DNA from: Candidatus Fermentibacterota bacterium
Lineage (GTDB): Bacteria; Fermentibacterota; Fermentibacteria; Fermentibacterales; JCC-6
Length of the DNA stretch: 54,859 bases
Assembly: GCA_030592645.1 (NCBI GenBank)
Contig: JAUVIR010000013.1
Span: forward strand, 1-54,859
Direction of reading: 5' to 3'
Shown here: one piece after another, positions 1 to 10,040 of the stretch
How the letters are laid out: every line of letters begins with the position of its first letter
Numbering within the stretch: position 1 is the stretch's first letter
Notes under the pieces: generated by a model
Databases searched by the model: none
Told to the model about the DNA's origin: nothing
The model's input: the letters and a program-made list of their open reading frames with translations, nothing else
Program-made: the position numbers and the translations under genes

Positions 1-1
1 G

Positions 2-3000
2 CGACTATTACAGGTGCAGTTGTTCCCAGCTCAGTACAGGGCATCTGACAGTACTTTAAGCACAGTAATGTCATTCAGTGTTTCAGTTTCCTTTGACAGT
101 GCCTCTGCTGTCTGGAGCAGCACAGGGCTGGGTCCATTCCAGAGGATGGTTGATGGATCTTCAATTGTTGGTTACCATCCGGTCCTTCAGACGCAGGCTC
201 CTTATCCAGAATACTTCGGAGAAGTTGATCCACAAACAGGTCCGATCCGTATGCCTGACTATGTGATCATCTGCGCTTCGGGATTGTACGACCAGTGCGA
301 TGGCGCGATAGATTCACTTGCTGAGCACAGGGTCAGCCTTAATTATTTCGATGTGGCACTTGTTACCACTGATGCGATTCTGGAGGATTTTCGTGAAGAA
401 GAAACGGATACAGTGCTAACGGAGGAGATCATCAGAGACTTCACCGAGCACATGTGGACAAGCTGGGCTCAGGCTGGCACCAAGACGCCGGGATATCTCC
501 TTCTGATCGGAGATCATGAGGAGCCGGCATACTACAACGAAGACTGGTTCCTTCCCACCCATGAGTACCACTGGGTGGGGGATTCAACCCCTGAGGGATA
601 TGGCATGGTCGGCAATGACGAGTGGTATGTTTATTTCAACGATGATCGGGATATAAACAACGACTTCCCGGATATGATGGTCGGCAGATTATCTGTTAAG
701 AATGGAGGGTGGACTGATACCTTAAGTGTTATGATACAGAATCTCATCGATCTGGAAGATCCCGCCCAGCAATCAATTCCTCCCGATTACCGAAGAAGAA
801 TTCTCAGGCTTGCCGGCACTGGAGATGACGATAGCACGGGCCACCAGACACCAGAAGACTGGGCTCCCCAGTATGAATGGACGGACGACTTCTCCGACTG
901 GGTGGATTACGACTACACAACCTACTACTGCGGAGATGGGAGAAATTTTACGTATCAGGACGAGAGCTGGATGTCCAGCCATGAATGGCGTGACACTTGC
1001 CTGGCTGAATTCGGAAGGGGAGCAGGAGTCGCGTTCTACAGCAACCACGGCGACTTCCACATGTTTAGCGCCGGTCTTGAGTGGCTCCATATTTACATAC
1101 CTCAAGATACGCTCACTAGAGGTGCTCGGGACAGTACTTTCAACAACTACCAGATCGAGGAGAACCTGACTGCTGCTCAAAACTATGCTCCGCCTTTTGT
1201 GCTGCTCCTGTGTTGCGGCTCCGGCACATTCAATCACACGCTTGACAATCATGAGAATCGTCCGATCGGCGATCGGATGTTTTGTTACTTTGATAATGCG
1301 ACTTCCCAGATTGCGGCATATGATTTCGGTACCGACTGCATCGCCGAGAAGCTTCAGAAGCATACAGATGTTCCTGTGGCCGGAGTATTCTGCGGATCCC
1401 TCTCCTCGCACATACCCTCATATGAATGTTATGGCAAGGGTATCCTGGAAGCCATCTACGTTAGAGGCCTTGGAAGGCTTGGAGACGCTGTCAATTCAGC
1501 AAGACTGGAGTATGAGTCATATTTCACTTCATCTTCAGGAGACGCCAAAAGAACGCTGGGCCAGTTCAATCTTCTTGGAGATCCTGCACTGGACATCAGC
1601 GACAGGATCAAATACCCGAACGACTGTGACCTGGTGATCCATGAAAGTGACATAACTGTTTCGGGTTATCCTCTGGAGACTTCAACAGGGACCGAACTGG
1701 CGATGAGCTTCACCGTCCGCAACAACGGGGCACAGGATTCCGATGAATTCGATGCAAAAATCACCTTCAGCTATGCTAATTATTCCTCAATCGATTACGT
1801 TAGCTGTGATGAGCTTGCAGCCGGGGCGGAAGCGGAGTACCGGTATACATGGGATTGTGCAAGGTGGTTCAATCCCCCGATGAGGATCACTGTAAAAGTT
1901 GAAGCCGATTCCCTGGAGGAATGCGATGACTCCTGGTGGGGGAACAACACCGCCTCAACGAATGTTCAGCTTAATGATACTTATCCAACAGAGAGCGGAT
2001 GGCCAATATCTGTCAAAGGTATTGTCAGCACCACCCCGTTACTTCTTAATCTGGATGAGGATGCTGATCTTGAGATCGTTGTACTCACCGGAACATCGTT
2101 GACTGCGTTCGAGCCCGATGGAACGATTATCTGTGAGGAGATCACGGCACAGGAATTCACCTTCGGGCAACACCCTATGGCAGCAGATCTTGATCAGGAT
2201 GGTGAAATTGAAATACTGGTGAAATACGATGATGGGATCAGAGTAATCAGTTCTGACGGCACGATTCTTGGCAACCTGACTCACTCATGCGATGTTTTCG
2301 CTGTAGGTAACATGCATCTGAGAGTCGGTCTTGAACTCTGCATTGGAAGCACTGACAGTCTCTACCTTTTTTATTGGGACACATATGAGGAAGAATTTGT
2401 TGATATTACATCCAAAGATTTTGACTATTCAGAAAATAGGGTTGGAAACTCACTCGTCTGCTCTGATCTCACAGGTGATTCTTACGAGGATGTGGCCTAT
2501 TGCATCGGTAGTATGAGTGGGGCATCGAATCCTGTCCCAAGAACGCTTGTTGTATACGATTGGGAATCCGATTCAATTCCTTACACGAAGACATGGGATG
2601 TATTTCCCTATACTTCATATCTTGCAGCAGGAGAGCTGGCAGGTACTAAGATGGTTGGTTACTCCTTTGGAAGTTACGATTATCTGTCAGACGATCCTGC
2701 TATGCTTGTGGAACCCGATGGTATTACTCAGGAGTTTCTTTGTGATAGTGGATCGGTGGATGCCGGCAATCTGAGATGCGGTGTCTTTGCTGATTGGACT
2801 GCTGTCGAGGGTGCCGACACCTTTGTGCTTCCCTCCGAGGTGGAATGCCTGGCATGGAATTATGAAGGAGAAATGCTATTAGACTGGCCCACGGATGTGT
2901 ACTCCGGTTCAGAACTCAACTCCTCCATAAGCCCCACAGCCCTCGGCGATCTGGATGGTGATGGAGAAGCTGATGTTCTCTTCAGTACAAAACTGTCAGG

Positions 3001-3256
3001 TGTTTATACGCTGCTTGCGTACGATTCGGATGGAGATCCTCTTGACAATCTGGACTTTCCAATAACCCTTCCGGATGGTGTGGAAGCCCTGGGCGGATTC
3101 AGTATCGCCGATATTGATCGGGATGGTAATATAGAGATTGTCTTCGGTACTACAGATGGTCTCCTTCATTGCTGGGAATTTGGGACATGCTCAACCGGTT
3201 ATGCCCCCTGGATTCAGTTCCAGCATGACCATGGAAGAACAGGTGTACTTGAATGA
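2..3256 (+). CDS. C25 (gingipain-like) cysteine peptidase with C-terminal FG-GAP/VCBS propeller, 5' end cut off
   Basis: The reading frame is open to the window edge and no signal peptide is visible, so the start lies upstream; the first in-frame start codon (GTG at 14) is probably internal. The first half matches the peptidase C25 fold. The likely catalytic His is in SNHGDF (codon 1046-1048) and the likely catalytic Cys is one of the pair in LLLCCGSG (codons 1211-1216). An Ig-like stretch follows, then a beta-propeller with acidic repeats such as DLDQDGEIEI, DLDGDGEADV and DIDRDGNIEI. The protein ends in a Trp/Phe/Asp/Arg-rich segment (FQHDHGRTG), not a Por sorting tail. It is expected to be a secreted or surface protease. 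Its stop overlaps the next gene's start (ATGA). Specificity cannot be read from the sequence. Confidence 0.85.
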   Translation, partial: RLLQVQLFPAQYRASDSTLSTVMSFSVSVSFDSASAVWSSTGLGPFQRMVDGSSIVGYHPVLQTQAPYPEYFGEVDPQTGPIRMPDYVIICASGLYDQCDGAIDSLAEHRVSLNYFDVALVTTDAILEDFREEETDTVLTEEIIRDFTEHMWTSWAQAGTKTPGYLLLIGDHEEPAYYNEDWFLPTHEYHWVGDSTPEGYGMVGNDEWYVYFNDDRDINNDFPDMMVGRLSVKNGGWTDTLSVMIQNLIDLEDPAQQSIPPDYRRRILRLAGTGDDDSTGHQTPEDWAPQYEWTDDFSDWVDYDYTTYYCGDGRNFTYQDESWMSSHEWRDTCLAEFGRGAGVAFYSNHGDFHMFSAGLEWLHIYIPQDTLTRGARDSTFNNYQIEENLTAAQNYAPPFVLLLCCGSGTFNHTLDNHENRPIGDRMFCYFDNATSQIAAYDFGTDCIAEKLQKHTDVPVAGVFCGSLSSHIPSYECYGKGILEAIYVRGLGRLGDAVNSARLEYESYFTSSSGDAKRTLGQFNLLGDPALDISDRIKYPNDCDLVIHESDITVSGYPLETSTGTELAMSFTVRNNGAQDSDEFDAKITFSYANYSSIDYVSCDELAAGAEAEYRYTWDCARWFNPPMRITVKVEADSLEECDDSWWGNNTASTNVQLNDTYPTESGWPISVKGIVSTTPLLLNLDEDADLEIVVLTGTSLTAFEPDGTIICEEITAQEFTFGQHPMAADLDQDGEIEILVKYDDGIRVISSDGTILGNLTHSCDVFAVGNMHLRVGLELCIGSTDSLYLFYWDTYEEEFVDITSKDFDYSENRVGNSLVCSDLTGDSYEDVAYCIGSMSGASNPVPRTLVVYDWESDSIPYTKTWDVFPYTSYLAAGELAGTKMVGYSFGSYDYLSDDPAMLVEPDGITQEFLCDSGSVDAGNLRCGVFADWTAVEGADTFVLPSEVECLAWNYEGEMLLDWPTDVYSGSELNSSISPTALGDLDGDGEADVLFSTKLSGVYTLLAYDSDGDPLDNLDFPITLPDGVEALGGFSIADIDRDGNIEIVFGTTDGLLHCWEFGTCSTGYAPWIQFQHDHGRTGVLE

Positions 3257-4668
3257 TCGGATTTTGCGTTCTGCTTCTGACCTGCATTGGAGTAACACCC
3301 GGACCAGGATGGAACAACCCGATTCTGGTTACAGATTCTGCGAACACGATTAGACGTGTCCAGTACATCAACAGAGATTCTCAAGGCAGGTTTCATCTGG
3401 TGTGGGCAGGATTCAATGACGAGAGCAGGATAGCTTACAAGATGTTTCTACTGGATGGTACTACTGTGTATCCGGAAACAATGATCTCAAGGGATACACA
3501 AAGTTATTATCTATCTGTAGTAGCAATGGGAGACAGTCTCCTTGTATTCTGGAGGGAATCCAGCCCTATTTACTACGCCATCAGGAGCCTTGAGGATGGC
3601 AGCGAGATAACCCCTGCAACATATCTCTTCAGCACCTCAACCAACTACCCTTACATCAGAGCCTGTCCTGACAGTCTCGGCAGGCTTCATGTCCTTTACA
3701 ATATTGGATATGATGTGTATTACGCTGTATGGATACCTGCACCAGGATCGGGTTTCATAACTGATTACGAGTGGAAAGTAGAGGGCGCCCATGCAGGCGG
3801 AGTTCTACTTGTAGATGGGAACAGTGTTCACCTTGTTGTGCAGGATCCTGTTTATCACGATTATTCATACCTGCAGTACGATCTGGAAGGCAATACAGTT
3901 ATCCCATTAACTGACTTTACTGAAGGAGACCTTAACTGTAGCCGCTATCCAGAGTTGAACCTGGATTCGCAAGGGAATCTTATGGTTGTCGAAGATGTAT
4001 CAGACAGGTATGTCCTCTGGAAACTCGATAAGTTCACCGGTGCGACACTTGTAGATGAAAAGGTAATTGTTTCTGATTCCCCCCCCGAGATGCATGTCAG
4101 CGGTTCCTTCATTCTTCGTCTTCTACCCGGAAGGGACGAATACTACCTCTGCTGGACAGATGGGTATTGGGAGCATAAGATTTTCAACCTGCTTATGGAC
4201 GGTGACGGGAATGTACTTGTCGACTGGAGTATCGCATACGATTACAGCGATGAAGATCCGGAAGACCTTGGTTTCATCGATGGCATCGTTGATGACGCAG
4301 GTAATCTTTACATAGTCTATGCCCAGGTTGAGACAGAACCGCAAATTGACTACTTCCCCACCTTCGGCTGGTTCAATCATGATTCTCTGGGTTTAGAGGG
4401 TGAGGCTTACATCGAACCACCGGGAGTATCGCTCAGGGCTTCGCATAACCCCTCCTGTGGTAGTATTCAGTTTTTCCTTGACGGTGCTGATTCCATGGAA
4501 CTCAGGATCTTTGACATAACCGGCAGGATGGTTGCCGGTGTGTCCATGTCCGATGGAAACGGGTTCTGGAGCGGTACCGGTTCTTCTGGAGAAAGACTAC
4601 CTTCGGGTGTTTACACCGTTGTGGGAGATCAAGGAGTTTCCCTGCGCATTACTCTCCTCGGGGAGTGA
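3253..4668 (+). CDS. Secreted protein with C-terminal FlgD/Por-like domain
   Basis: The ATG overlaps the stop of the C25 peptidase gene (ATGA), so the two are probably translated together. The N-terminus is a short signal peptide (MIGFCVLLLTCIGVTPG). The body of about 370 residues has repeated W/Y-rich beta-strand patterns with recurring DSLGRLH, DSQGNL and DDAGNLY motifs, which suggest a beta-propeller; no enzyme motif is recognisable. The last 80 or so residues carry the pattern of a FlgD-like or T9SS type A domain: LRIFDITGRMV, a Gly-rich turn, then LPSGVYTV. The likely location is periplasmic, surface or extracellular. The function is unknown; it may be a partner or co-secreted companion of the peptidase. 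Confidence 0.8.
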   Translation: MIGFCVLLLTCIGVTPGPGWNNPILVTDSANTIRRVQYINRDSQGRFHLVWAGFNDESRIAYKMFLLDGTTVYPETMISRDTQSYYLSVVAMGDSLLVFWRESSPIYYAIRSLEDGSEITPATYLFSTSTNYPYIRACPDSLGRLHVLYNIGYDVYYAVWIPAPGSGFITDYEWKVEGAHAGGVLLVDGNSVHLVVQDPVYHDYSYLQYDLEGNTVIPLTDFTEGDLNCSRYPELNLDSQGNLMVVEDVSDRYVLWKLDKFTGATLVDEKVIVSDSPPEMHVSGSFILRLLPGRDEYYLCWTDGYWEHKIFNLLMDGDGNVLVDWSIAYDYSDEDPEDLGFIDGIVDDAGNLYIVYAQVETEPQIDYFPTFGWFNHDSLGLEGEAYIEPPGVSLRASHNPSCGSIQFFLDGADSMELRIFDITGRMVAGVSMSDGNGFWSGTGSSGERLPSGVYTVVGDQGVSLRITLLGE

Positions 4669-4747
4669 TATTGTATTATCAGGAAAGAAGACTACGTTCA
4701 GGAGTACTGGAACATCATCTCCGGCGTGGAATCCTATAATGAGATGT

Positions 4748-7700
4748 TCAGGCGTCTTTCAACCTGATATCATCCCGGATGGAAATGATATCATGCGTAG
4801 GCTTTTCTTCGACAGCCCTGTCGAGTATCTGAATGAGTTCTTCCCTTAAAACTGCCGGTAAGAGTTCTTCAGGTAAATCATCCCCGGAGACCTGAACCAT
4901 CTCCCAGAGATCAAGTACAGGAAGAACAATGCTGACAGGATCTGAAGCCCCGGAAATGATCTCCTGAACAATCCTTATACACTTCAGCTTTTCTTCCGGT
5001 TTTTCCGAGTTTTCAAAATGAATTCTCTGCAGGAGGGAATCGTTCTCCGGCATAGCTTCGGATTTTTCCTGTTTCTCTATCAGAGAATTGGATTCTCCGG
5101 CGGCAGCTTCCGCTTCCTGAAACCTTCCGAGGTGGAAAAGAGTTCGTGCTCTGTCGGCCTGAAAGTAGTAGATGTAGTGGACATAATCCAGTTCCTGGAA
5201 GATCGGTATTGCCTGATCGAAAGCATTCAGAGCACGTTCGAGTTCACCCTGTCTCATAAGAGCAACCGCCATGTAGCCAAGTGCTTCCGCCTCACCGTAA
5301 CGAATACCTATATCACGGGAGGTCTCATAATATTCCCGAAGCATCTCTACAGCTCCGGAGTAGTCTCCCTTGTCAGTTTTGAGTATTGCAAGGCCGCATG
5401 AGTGGTAGGATATGTAGTACCTGTCACCGATTTCCCGCGCTATATCCAGTGCTTTCTGGTAAGTCATCGCTGCTTCTTCAAACTGATTCTTATTGTGAAA
5501 TACATCCGCAAGATTTCCAAGGCTGACAGAATGCAGTCTTTTGTCCTTGTGCTGCTTCGCTATTTCAATAGCTTTTTCGAGAATCTGCTGTTTCTCGGCA
5601 GGATCGACTGCTGTGGATGCCATATTATTGTACACCTTGGCGCTGCTTTCGCTATCATCCTTCATCTCTTCATAAATTCTCAACTGCTTCTCAAACAATG
5701 TTCTGGCTTCAGTTACGTGACCTGTCATGAACTTGATTGCGGCAAGATACCCGGTGGATTCGTATATCCCCTTCAGATATCCAAGCTCGTTATGGATTTC
5801 GAGTGCTTTCTCGTTTACCTCAAGGGCAGTCTTCATATCTCCAAGACGGGAGGCAAGCCAGGCGCGCATACCCATTGCTTCCGCGTATCTTTTTCTATCT
5901 CCTGCCGCGAGGGCCAGTTCTTCTGTTCTTTCGGCCAGTTCCACAGCTTCCCTGCATCTTGCGAATATTCCAAGGATCTTGATTTCCCTGATCATTATTC
6001 CGATCAGCTGATCTGTCCTGTCCGGCTGAAGTTCGAGAAGCTCCCGCAACCTTACTATGCACTTGTATGCAAGTTTTACATCGCCACTTGCTGAAGCGGC
6101 CCCAAGCACTTTATCAAGATAGAAACATGCTGTCTCGCTGTCTTTAGCCCTGTCCCAATGGTATGCGAGATCAGGAAAAAACGTTTCATCACCAGGATAA
6201 ATATTCTCAATTGCACAGGCTGCAATATTGTGAAGTTTTACCAGCTCACTTTCCAGCTGCATGCTGTATACTGTTTCCCTGAGAAGACCATGATGAAAGA
6301 TGTACACGATCTCTGAAACAGATGACCAGAGCTTCTCCTCCGCACCGTTGCTAAGCAGCGGCGCAATCTCCCTGCCTGTAAGCATGGCAGAGAGAACCCT
6401 TGCATTGAACTCAAACCCTAGAACCGAAGCTGTTCTCACAACTTTTTTCAGATCGCCTGACAGACGGTCAATACGTGCCATAAGAAGGTCGACGATGCCG
6501 CCTGGAATCATATCCGGAGACGCTGAGAGGGTAATGATGCCGTTCTTATTCTTAATGGAATCTGACTCGGCAAGGTAAACGGCGTACTGGCGAAGGTAGA
6601 ACGGATTCATACGGGAGTGTGCGGCAAGGAATATTTCCAGTTCGGGTCCGGGCATCCCTCCGAGTATATCCTTTACAAGTTCTGGAAGTGTATGTTGTTT
6701 CAATGGTTCGAGGTCAATAATAAAAGAGTCCTTTTCAGAGGGGATATCTATTCTCGAGCCATCGTCATGTGTTCTGGCAGCAAGAGCAATAACAACAGGA
6801 GTATCCTCCAGATTTCTGGCCATACTCCTGACAAGAGATTCGGAGCTGTCATCAAGCCACTGAATGTCGTCTATAACGAGGAAAAGCGGCTGCGGATGAG
6901 CAAGACACAGAAAGAAATCACGCAGGGCTGTAATCGTGTTTTCCTGCTTTCCTTCCGGTCCGACCTGATGGTATAGAGAGCCGGGCATATCAATTCCCAT
7001 AAGAGCAGCAAGAAACGATGCTGTTCTTTCAAGCTCCCGGACTCTGTCCGGATACTGATCTTTCAGTCTCGTACAGAAGGTGTTGAATATTCTGTTGAAC
7101 GCAGCAAGCTTGTCCTGCTCCGACGCGCCCCTCTTCTGTTGGAAATAGTCTCTCAGATATGTGACAAATGGTCCGAAGCTCCGCCTTATTATGTCATCGC
7201 ATCTCAAATGGATCCTTCGGAATCCCTGAGTTTCCAGAATAGTGCCGGCCTCCCATAGAAGATGGGACTTGCCGGTTCCTGCTGCAGCTGAAACAAGAAA
7301 CAGACAACCAGCGGAATCATCTGCTGTCTGCCGGGCAAGATCGGTAATCTTCCGCAGCTCTTCGTCTCTTCCAAGAAGCTTACCCTCGTAAGGATGGCCA
7401 CCGGATTCTGCAGTGTTGCCATCAAGCCTGAAGATGTTTACTTCATCCGCTATACCCTTGACTCTGACTGAGATTGGTGTGCCTGATCCCGGAGTATTGA
7501 TAGCAACCCTGTCGCTTGCATAAATCCCGGGATTCCTTTCGAATCTCATTATCCGGGCGGCTATATTCACCTGACTTCCAAGAACCGTATAGGTTCCCAT
7601 CTGCCTGAACCCCAGAAAACCGGCATACACGGTTCCCGAAGAAATAGCAGTTCTAACGGGAAATGGAGCGGAGCTGTGTATCTGGCGGGCGAAAGTCAGG

Positions 7701-8560
7701 GCTCGTTCCTGGTCGTTCTCGTGAGCTTCCGGAGCTCCAAACAGGATCAGAAAATAGAATCCTTTCGAATCGTAGTGAACTCCGCCCCAAAACCCTCCTG
7801 TCTCTATTGAATGCTGTATAACATCCGGAGCCATTGAACGGATCAGCTTCTGATCATCTTCATAATCATCTGCTGGAGTCAGGAATACGGAGAATACTCT
7901 CCTGAATTCTCCATAGGGTTCTGAGTTGAGTAATTTCTCGGGGAAGAAACTGGTTTCGAGAATTCTATCCGGAGCTCGCCCCCCCATTCTATCAATAGGA
8001 ATGGTTTCCAGTGCAGGCGTACTTTCCCTGCACACAGAAAACCCTCCCTGTTCAGAATCTGCAAGAGCTTTAAAAGCCCTTCTGAACGCACCTCCAGAGA
8101 AGAACCATCCTTTTTTCTCTCTTCCGAATATTCCCCAGTCAATTATTCCATCTGAACCACCGGCTCTGAATTCGATTTCTGCTTGGGAAGAGGCTGATGC
8201 CAGATCAAGTCTTTTCAGCATCTCTTTTGCAAAAATTTCTGCATTATTAATCGTTGACCCTGGCAGAATCACAGCGAATGAATCTCCGCTGAATCCGGAT
8301 ACAAAGCCTCCGCTTCCCCTGATCATTGAGAGAATCCCTCTGGTATAGATGCTGTTCATTGTATTTGATAGAGCTTCTGCTCCGCTGTTTCCCTCTGCGG
8401 AAAGGGCTTCGGCCATGGATGTGAAGCCGGATACATCGAATATCAGTACACTTCCGGAAATGGATCCGGATAGATTACCATCGGATAGATTAAGTGAGAT
8501 CAGCCGGGGAACAAGATTTAGCACACTTTTCCTTCCTGTTCTTGAGATGAAATGCAGCAC
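4748..8560 (-). CDS. Tandem class III nucleotidyl cyclase - AAA ATPase - TPR protein (soluble adenylyl cyclase-like)
   Basis: This 1270-residue protein has two cyclase homology domains (about 30-180 and 220-380), an AAA/STAND ATPase (about 392-750) and a long TPR region. Domain 1 has the two metal-site aspartates, D42 in FDVSGFTSM and D93 in GFSGDSFAV, but lacks the Asn/Arg transition-state motif. Domain 2 lacks both aspartates but has N332 and R336 in LGSQVNIAARI. Together they can form one complete pocket, as in mammalian soluble adenylyl cyclase. Walker A is SAAAGTGKSHL (K431) and Walker B is LFLVIDDIQWLDD (D564/D565). No membrane segment is seen, so it is probably cytoplasmic, with the TPRs sensing a partner. 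The start is GTG at 8560 without a clear Shine-Dalgarno, so it is uncertain by a few codons. It converges on the secreted protein gene that ends at 4668. Confidence 0.88.
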   Translation of the reverse strand: MLHFISRTGRKSVLNLVPRLISLNLSDGNLSGSISGSVLIFDVSGFTSMAEALSAEGNSGAEALSNTMNSIYTRGILSMIRGSGGFVSGFSGDSFAVILPGSTINNAEIFAKEMLKRLDLASASSQAEIEFRAGGSDGIIDWGIFGREKKGWFFSGGAFRRAFKALADSEQGGFSVCRESTPALETIPIDRMGGRAPDRILETSFFPEKLLNSEPYGEFRRVFSVFLTPADDYEDDQKLIRSMAPDVIQHSIETGGFWGGVHYDSKGFYFLILFGAPEAHENDQERALTFARQIHSSAPFPVRTAISSGTVYAGFLGFRQMGTYTVLGSQVNIAARIMRFERNPGIYASDRVAINTPGSGTPISVRVKGIADEVNIFRLDGNTAESGGHPYEGKLLGRDEELRKITDLARQTADDSAGCLFLVSAAAGTGKSHLLWEAGTILETQGFRRIHLRCDDIIRRSFGPFVTYLRDYFQQKRGASEQDKLAAFNRIFNTFCTRLKDQYPDRVRELERTASFLAALMGIDMPGSLYHQVGPEGKQENTITALRDFFLCLAHPQPLFLVIDDIQWLDDSSESLVRSMARNLEDTPVVIALAARTHDDGSRIDIPSEKDSFIIDLEPLKQHTLPELVKDILGGMPGPELEIFLAAHSRMNPFYLRQYAVYLAESDSIKNKNGIITLSASPDMIPGGIVDLLMARIDRLSGDLKKVVRTASVLGFEFNARVLSAMLTGREIAPLLSNGAEEKLWSSVSEIVYIFHHGLLRETVYSMQLESELVKLHNIAACAIENIYPGDETFFPDLAYHWDRAKDSETACFYLDKVLGAASASGDVKLAYKCIVRLRELLELQPDRTDQLIGIMIREIKILGIFARCREAVELAERTEELALAAGDRKRYAEAMGMRAWLASRLGDMKTALEVNEKALEIHNELGYLKGIYESTGYLAAIKFMTGHVTEARTLFEKQLRIYEEMKDDSESSAKVYNNMASTAVDPAEKQQILEKAIEIAKQHKDKRLHSVSLGNLADVFHNKNQFEEAAMTYQKALDIAREIGDRYYISYHSCGLAILKTDKGDYSGAVEMLREYYETSRDIGIRYGEAEALGYMAVALMRQGELERALNAFDQAIPIFQELDYVHYIYYFQADRARTLFHLGRFQEAEAAAGESNSLIEKQEKSEAMPENDSLLQRIHFENSEKPEEKLKCIRIVQEIISGASDPVSIVLPVLDLWEMVQVSGDDLPEELLPAVLREELIQILDRAVEEKPTHDIISIRDDIRLKDA

Positions 8561-8783
8561 TGAGATATAGCAAATTCACAGCATTTCTCATAATCTATAA
8601 CTGTCCAGTGTTTGAATGACATGCTCTACTGAATCCCCTGAAGTCGGATCGCTGACAACTTATTCAACCTTTTCTTCAGCACATCATCCTGCCGTGGAAC
8701 GTAGTCCGCGAAGGGACTCATCCGCCAGGAGAATCCTGGGGTACCGGTGGGATTACTGAAAAGGCAGTGCCCTCAATTCCACA

Positions 8784-8811
8784 TTGACAGACGGAGCCTA
8801 TTGCTGATATT
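8784..8811 (+). promoter_or_regulatory. Candidate sigma-70-type promoter
   Basis: A perfect TTGACA lies at 8784-8789. GATATT follows at 8806-8811 after a 16-base spacer, matching four of six -10 bases. It is placed to drive the secreted protein at 8848. The rest of the 8561-8847 intergenic stretch holds only a short perfect hairpin (CCAGGA/TCCTGG, 8725-8739) with no T-run, and no gene was recognised there. Confidence 0.4.
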
Positions 8812-8847
8812 CAAATATAGGGAATACACATATTTAAGGAGTTTATC

Positions 8848-10014
8848 ATGCGAATAATGTCTTCCATGATCCTGACCCTTCTCATTACACTTTACATTTC
8901 AGATACAGCATACGGTGAATTTGATACAGATGAATTCGGCTGGGTGGTTATCTGCGAAGTTCTGGATGATGAAGCTGACGCTGAAAGCCTCGCTGAAGAA
9001 CTGGGGGATCTATTCGGTCAATATACCGGATACCTGTGGATTCCTGACAGGGCTTCTCTATCAGGCTACAGAGGATGGCTGGTGTACCTCGGACCATTTG
9101 AAACCTCCGATTATGCATCGCAGGTAGCGTGTTTCATACTATGGAAGTATCCTGATACTTACGCTATATGTGTCAGCGGGGAGGAAGGGAGAAATACTGT
9201 TCCTCCGACTCCCGTAGATTTAAGTGATTTTACCGGTCTTGCACCACCTCTGTACAGTTTCAACCAAAGGGGTGAGATGCCTTCCGACTGGGAAATCAGC
9301 TGGGCTTCGCAGGAAGTCCAGTGGGGGGAGGAATCGAGACAGGTCACGAAGACACTCCTCAGTCTTCCAGGATGGAGCGTTGAAGACTGGATTGATGACT
9401 ATATAGGTTCAATCGAATACAGGGCTGTAAGAGAATCATCGGAAGATGCCAGGGGGGATTTCGAAAGGGTTTCTCATTTCCTTCGTGAGTCAGCAGAACA
9501 TCTGGGAATAAGCATATTCGAATCACCCGGAGAGTACATCCTCGTTCATAAAATTCCTGACTGGGGCTTACAGGAAGATAAAGACTTCTGGGTCGCTTTG
9601 ACCGGCGAAACTCTCGAATACGGATACAGGGTAAGATTATCCTACGGTGAGATGCCGTACGAATGGCCATTCATACCCCGGGAAGCTCATGCATCTGCTA
9701 TACCTGTTAAAGTTCATTCGTACGAAGAAGCTCTGGATTTCCTGATAGAGAAATTATCAGAGGACGGCATATACGAATCTTCGTTCCCCGAAGGGTTATC
9801 ATTTGGTCTGGAGTACATGGACAATTATCCAGAAGATGTATACAGAGATTACTATGATGTAGCCATCAGGGAGGTTCACAGACCAGGTGGTCCGGGAGAT
9901 CCGAACACAGCGCTGGTTGTGGACAGATTCCGCATCTATGACAGGGGTGAGATAATCTGGTTCAATCCGGTTATTGGTATGTTCGTTCCTTACACGGAAA
10001 TCATGGACAGGTAG
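8848..10014 (+). CDS. Secreted protein with N-terminal SPOR-like domain
   Basis: The ATG is preceded by AAGGAG (8836-8841) at six bases. The N-terminus is a signal peptide, cleaved probably after DTAYG. The next 85 or so residues read like a SPOR fold: a WVVICEVLDDE strand, a helix rich in AESLAEEL, a WLVYLGPFET strand-turn and a closing YPDTYAICVS strand. SPOR domains bind denuded peptidoglycan glycans at division sites. The remaining 270 residues are acidic and rich in Trp and Tyr, and were not recognised. The similarity is by pattern only, so the SPOR call is an inference. It stands alone between the cyclase gene and a convergent lipoprotein gene. Confidence 0.7.
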   Translation: MRIMSSMILTLLITLYISDTAYGEFDTDEFGWVVICEVLDDEADAESLAEELGDLFGQYTGYLWIPDRASLSGYRGWLVYLGPFETSDYASQVACFILWKYPDTYAICVSGEEGRNTVPPTPVDLSDFTGLAPPLYSFNQRGEMPSDWEISWASQEVQWGEESRQVTKTLLSLPGWSVEDWIDDYIGSIEYRAVRESSEDARGDFERVSHFLRESAEHLGISIFESPGEYILVHKIPDWGLQEDKDFWVALTGETLEYGYRVRLSYGEMPYEWPFIPREAHASAIPVKVHSYEEALDFLIEKLSEDGIYESSFPEGLSFGLEYMDNYPEDVYRDYYDVAIREVHRPGGPGDPNTALVVDRFRIYDRGEIIWFNPVIGMFVPYTEIMDR

Positions 10015-10040
10015 AAGATAAGCGCGAAAAGATCAACATT

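Noticed and set aside
773..1411. 212-codon open frame on the minus strand inside the C25 peptidase gene
   Set aside because: It lies wholly inside a gene with clear catalytic motifs; its own translation has no recognisable motif and no ribosome site. Treated as a shadow.
5402..6094. 230-codon plus-strand open frame opposite the cyclase-TPR gene
   Set aside because: It is antisense to TPR coding sequence, Cys- and Phe-rich in an unnatural way, and has no domain. Shadow of the TPR codons.
8561..8847. Possible small RNA or gene remnant between the cyclase gene and the SPOR-like gene
   Set aside because: Only a 6-base hairpin without a T-run and no coding signal were seen; too little to support a feature beyond the promoter.
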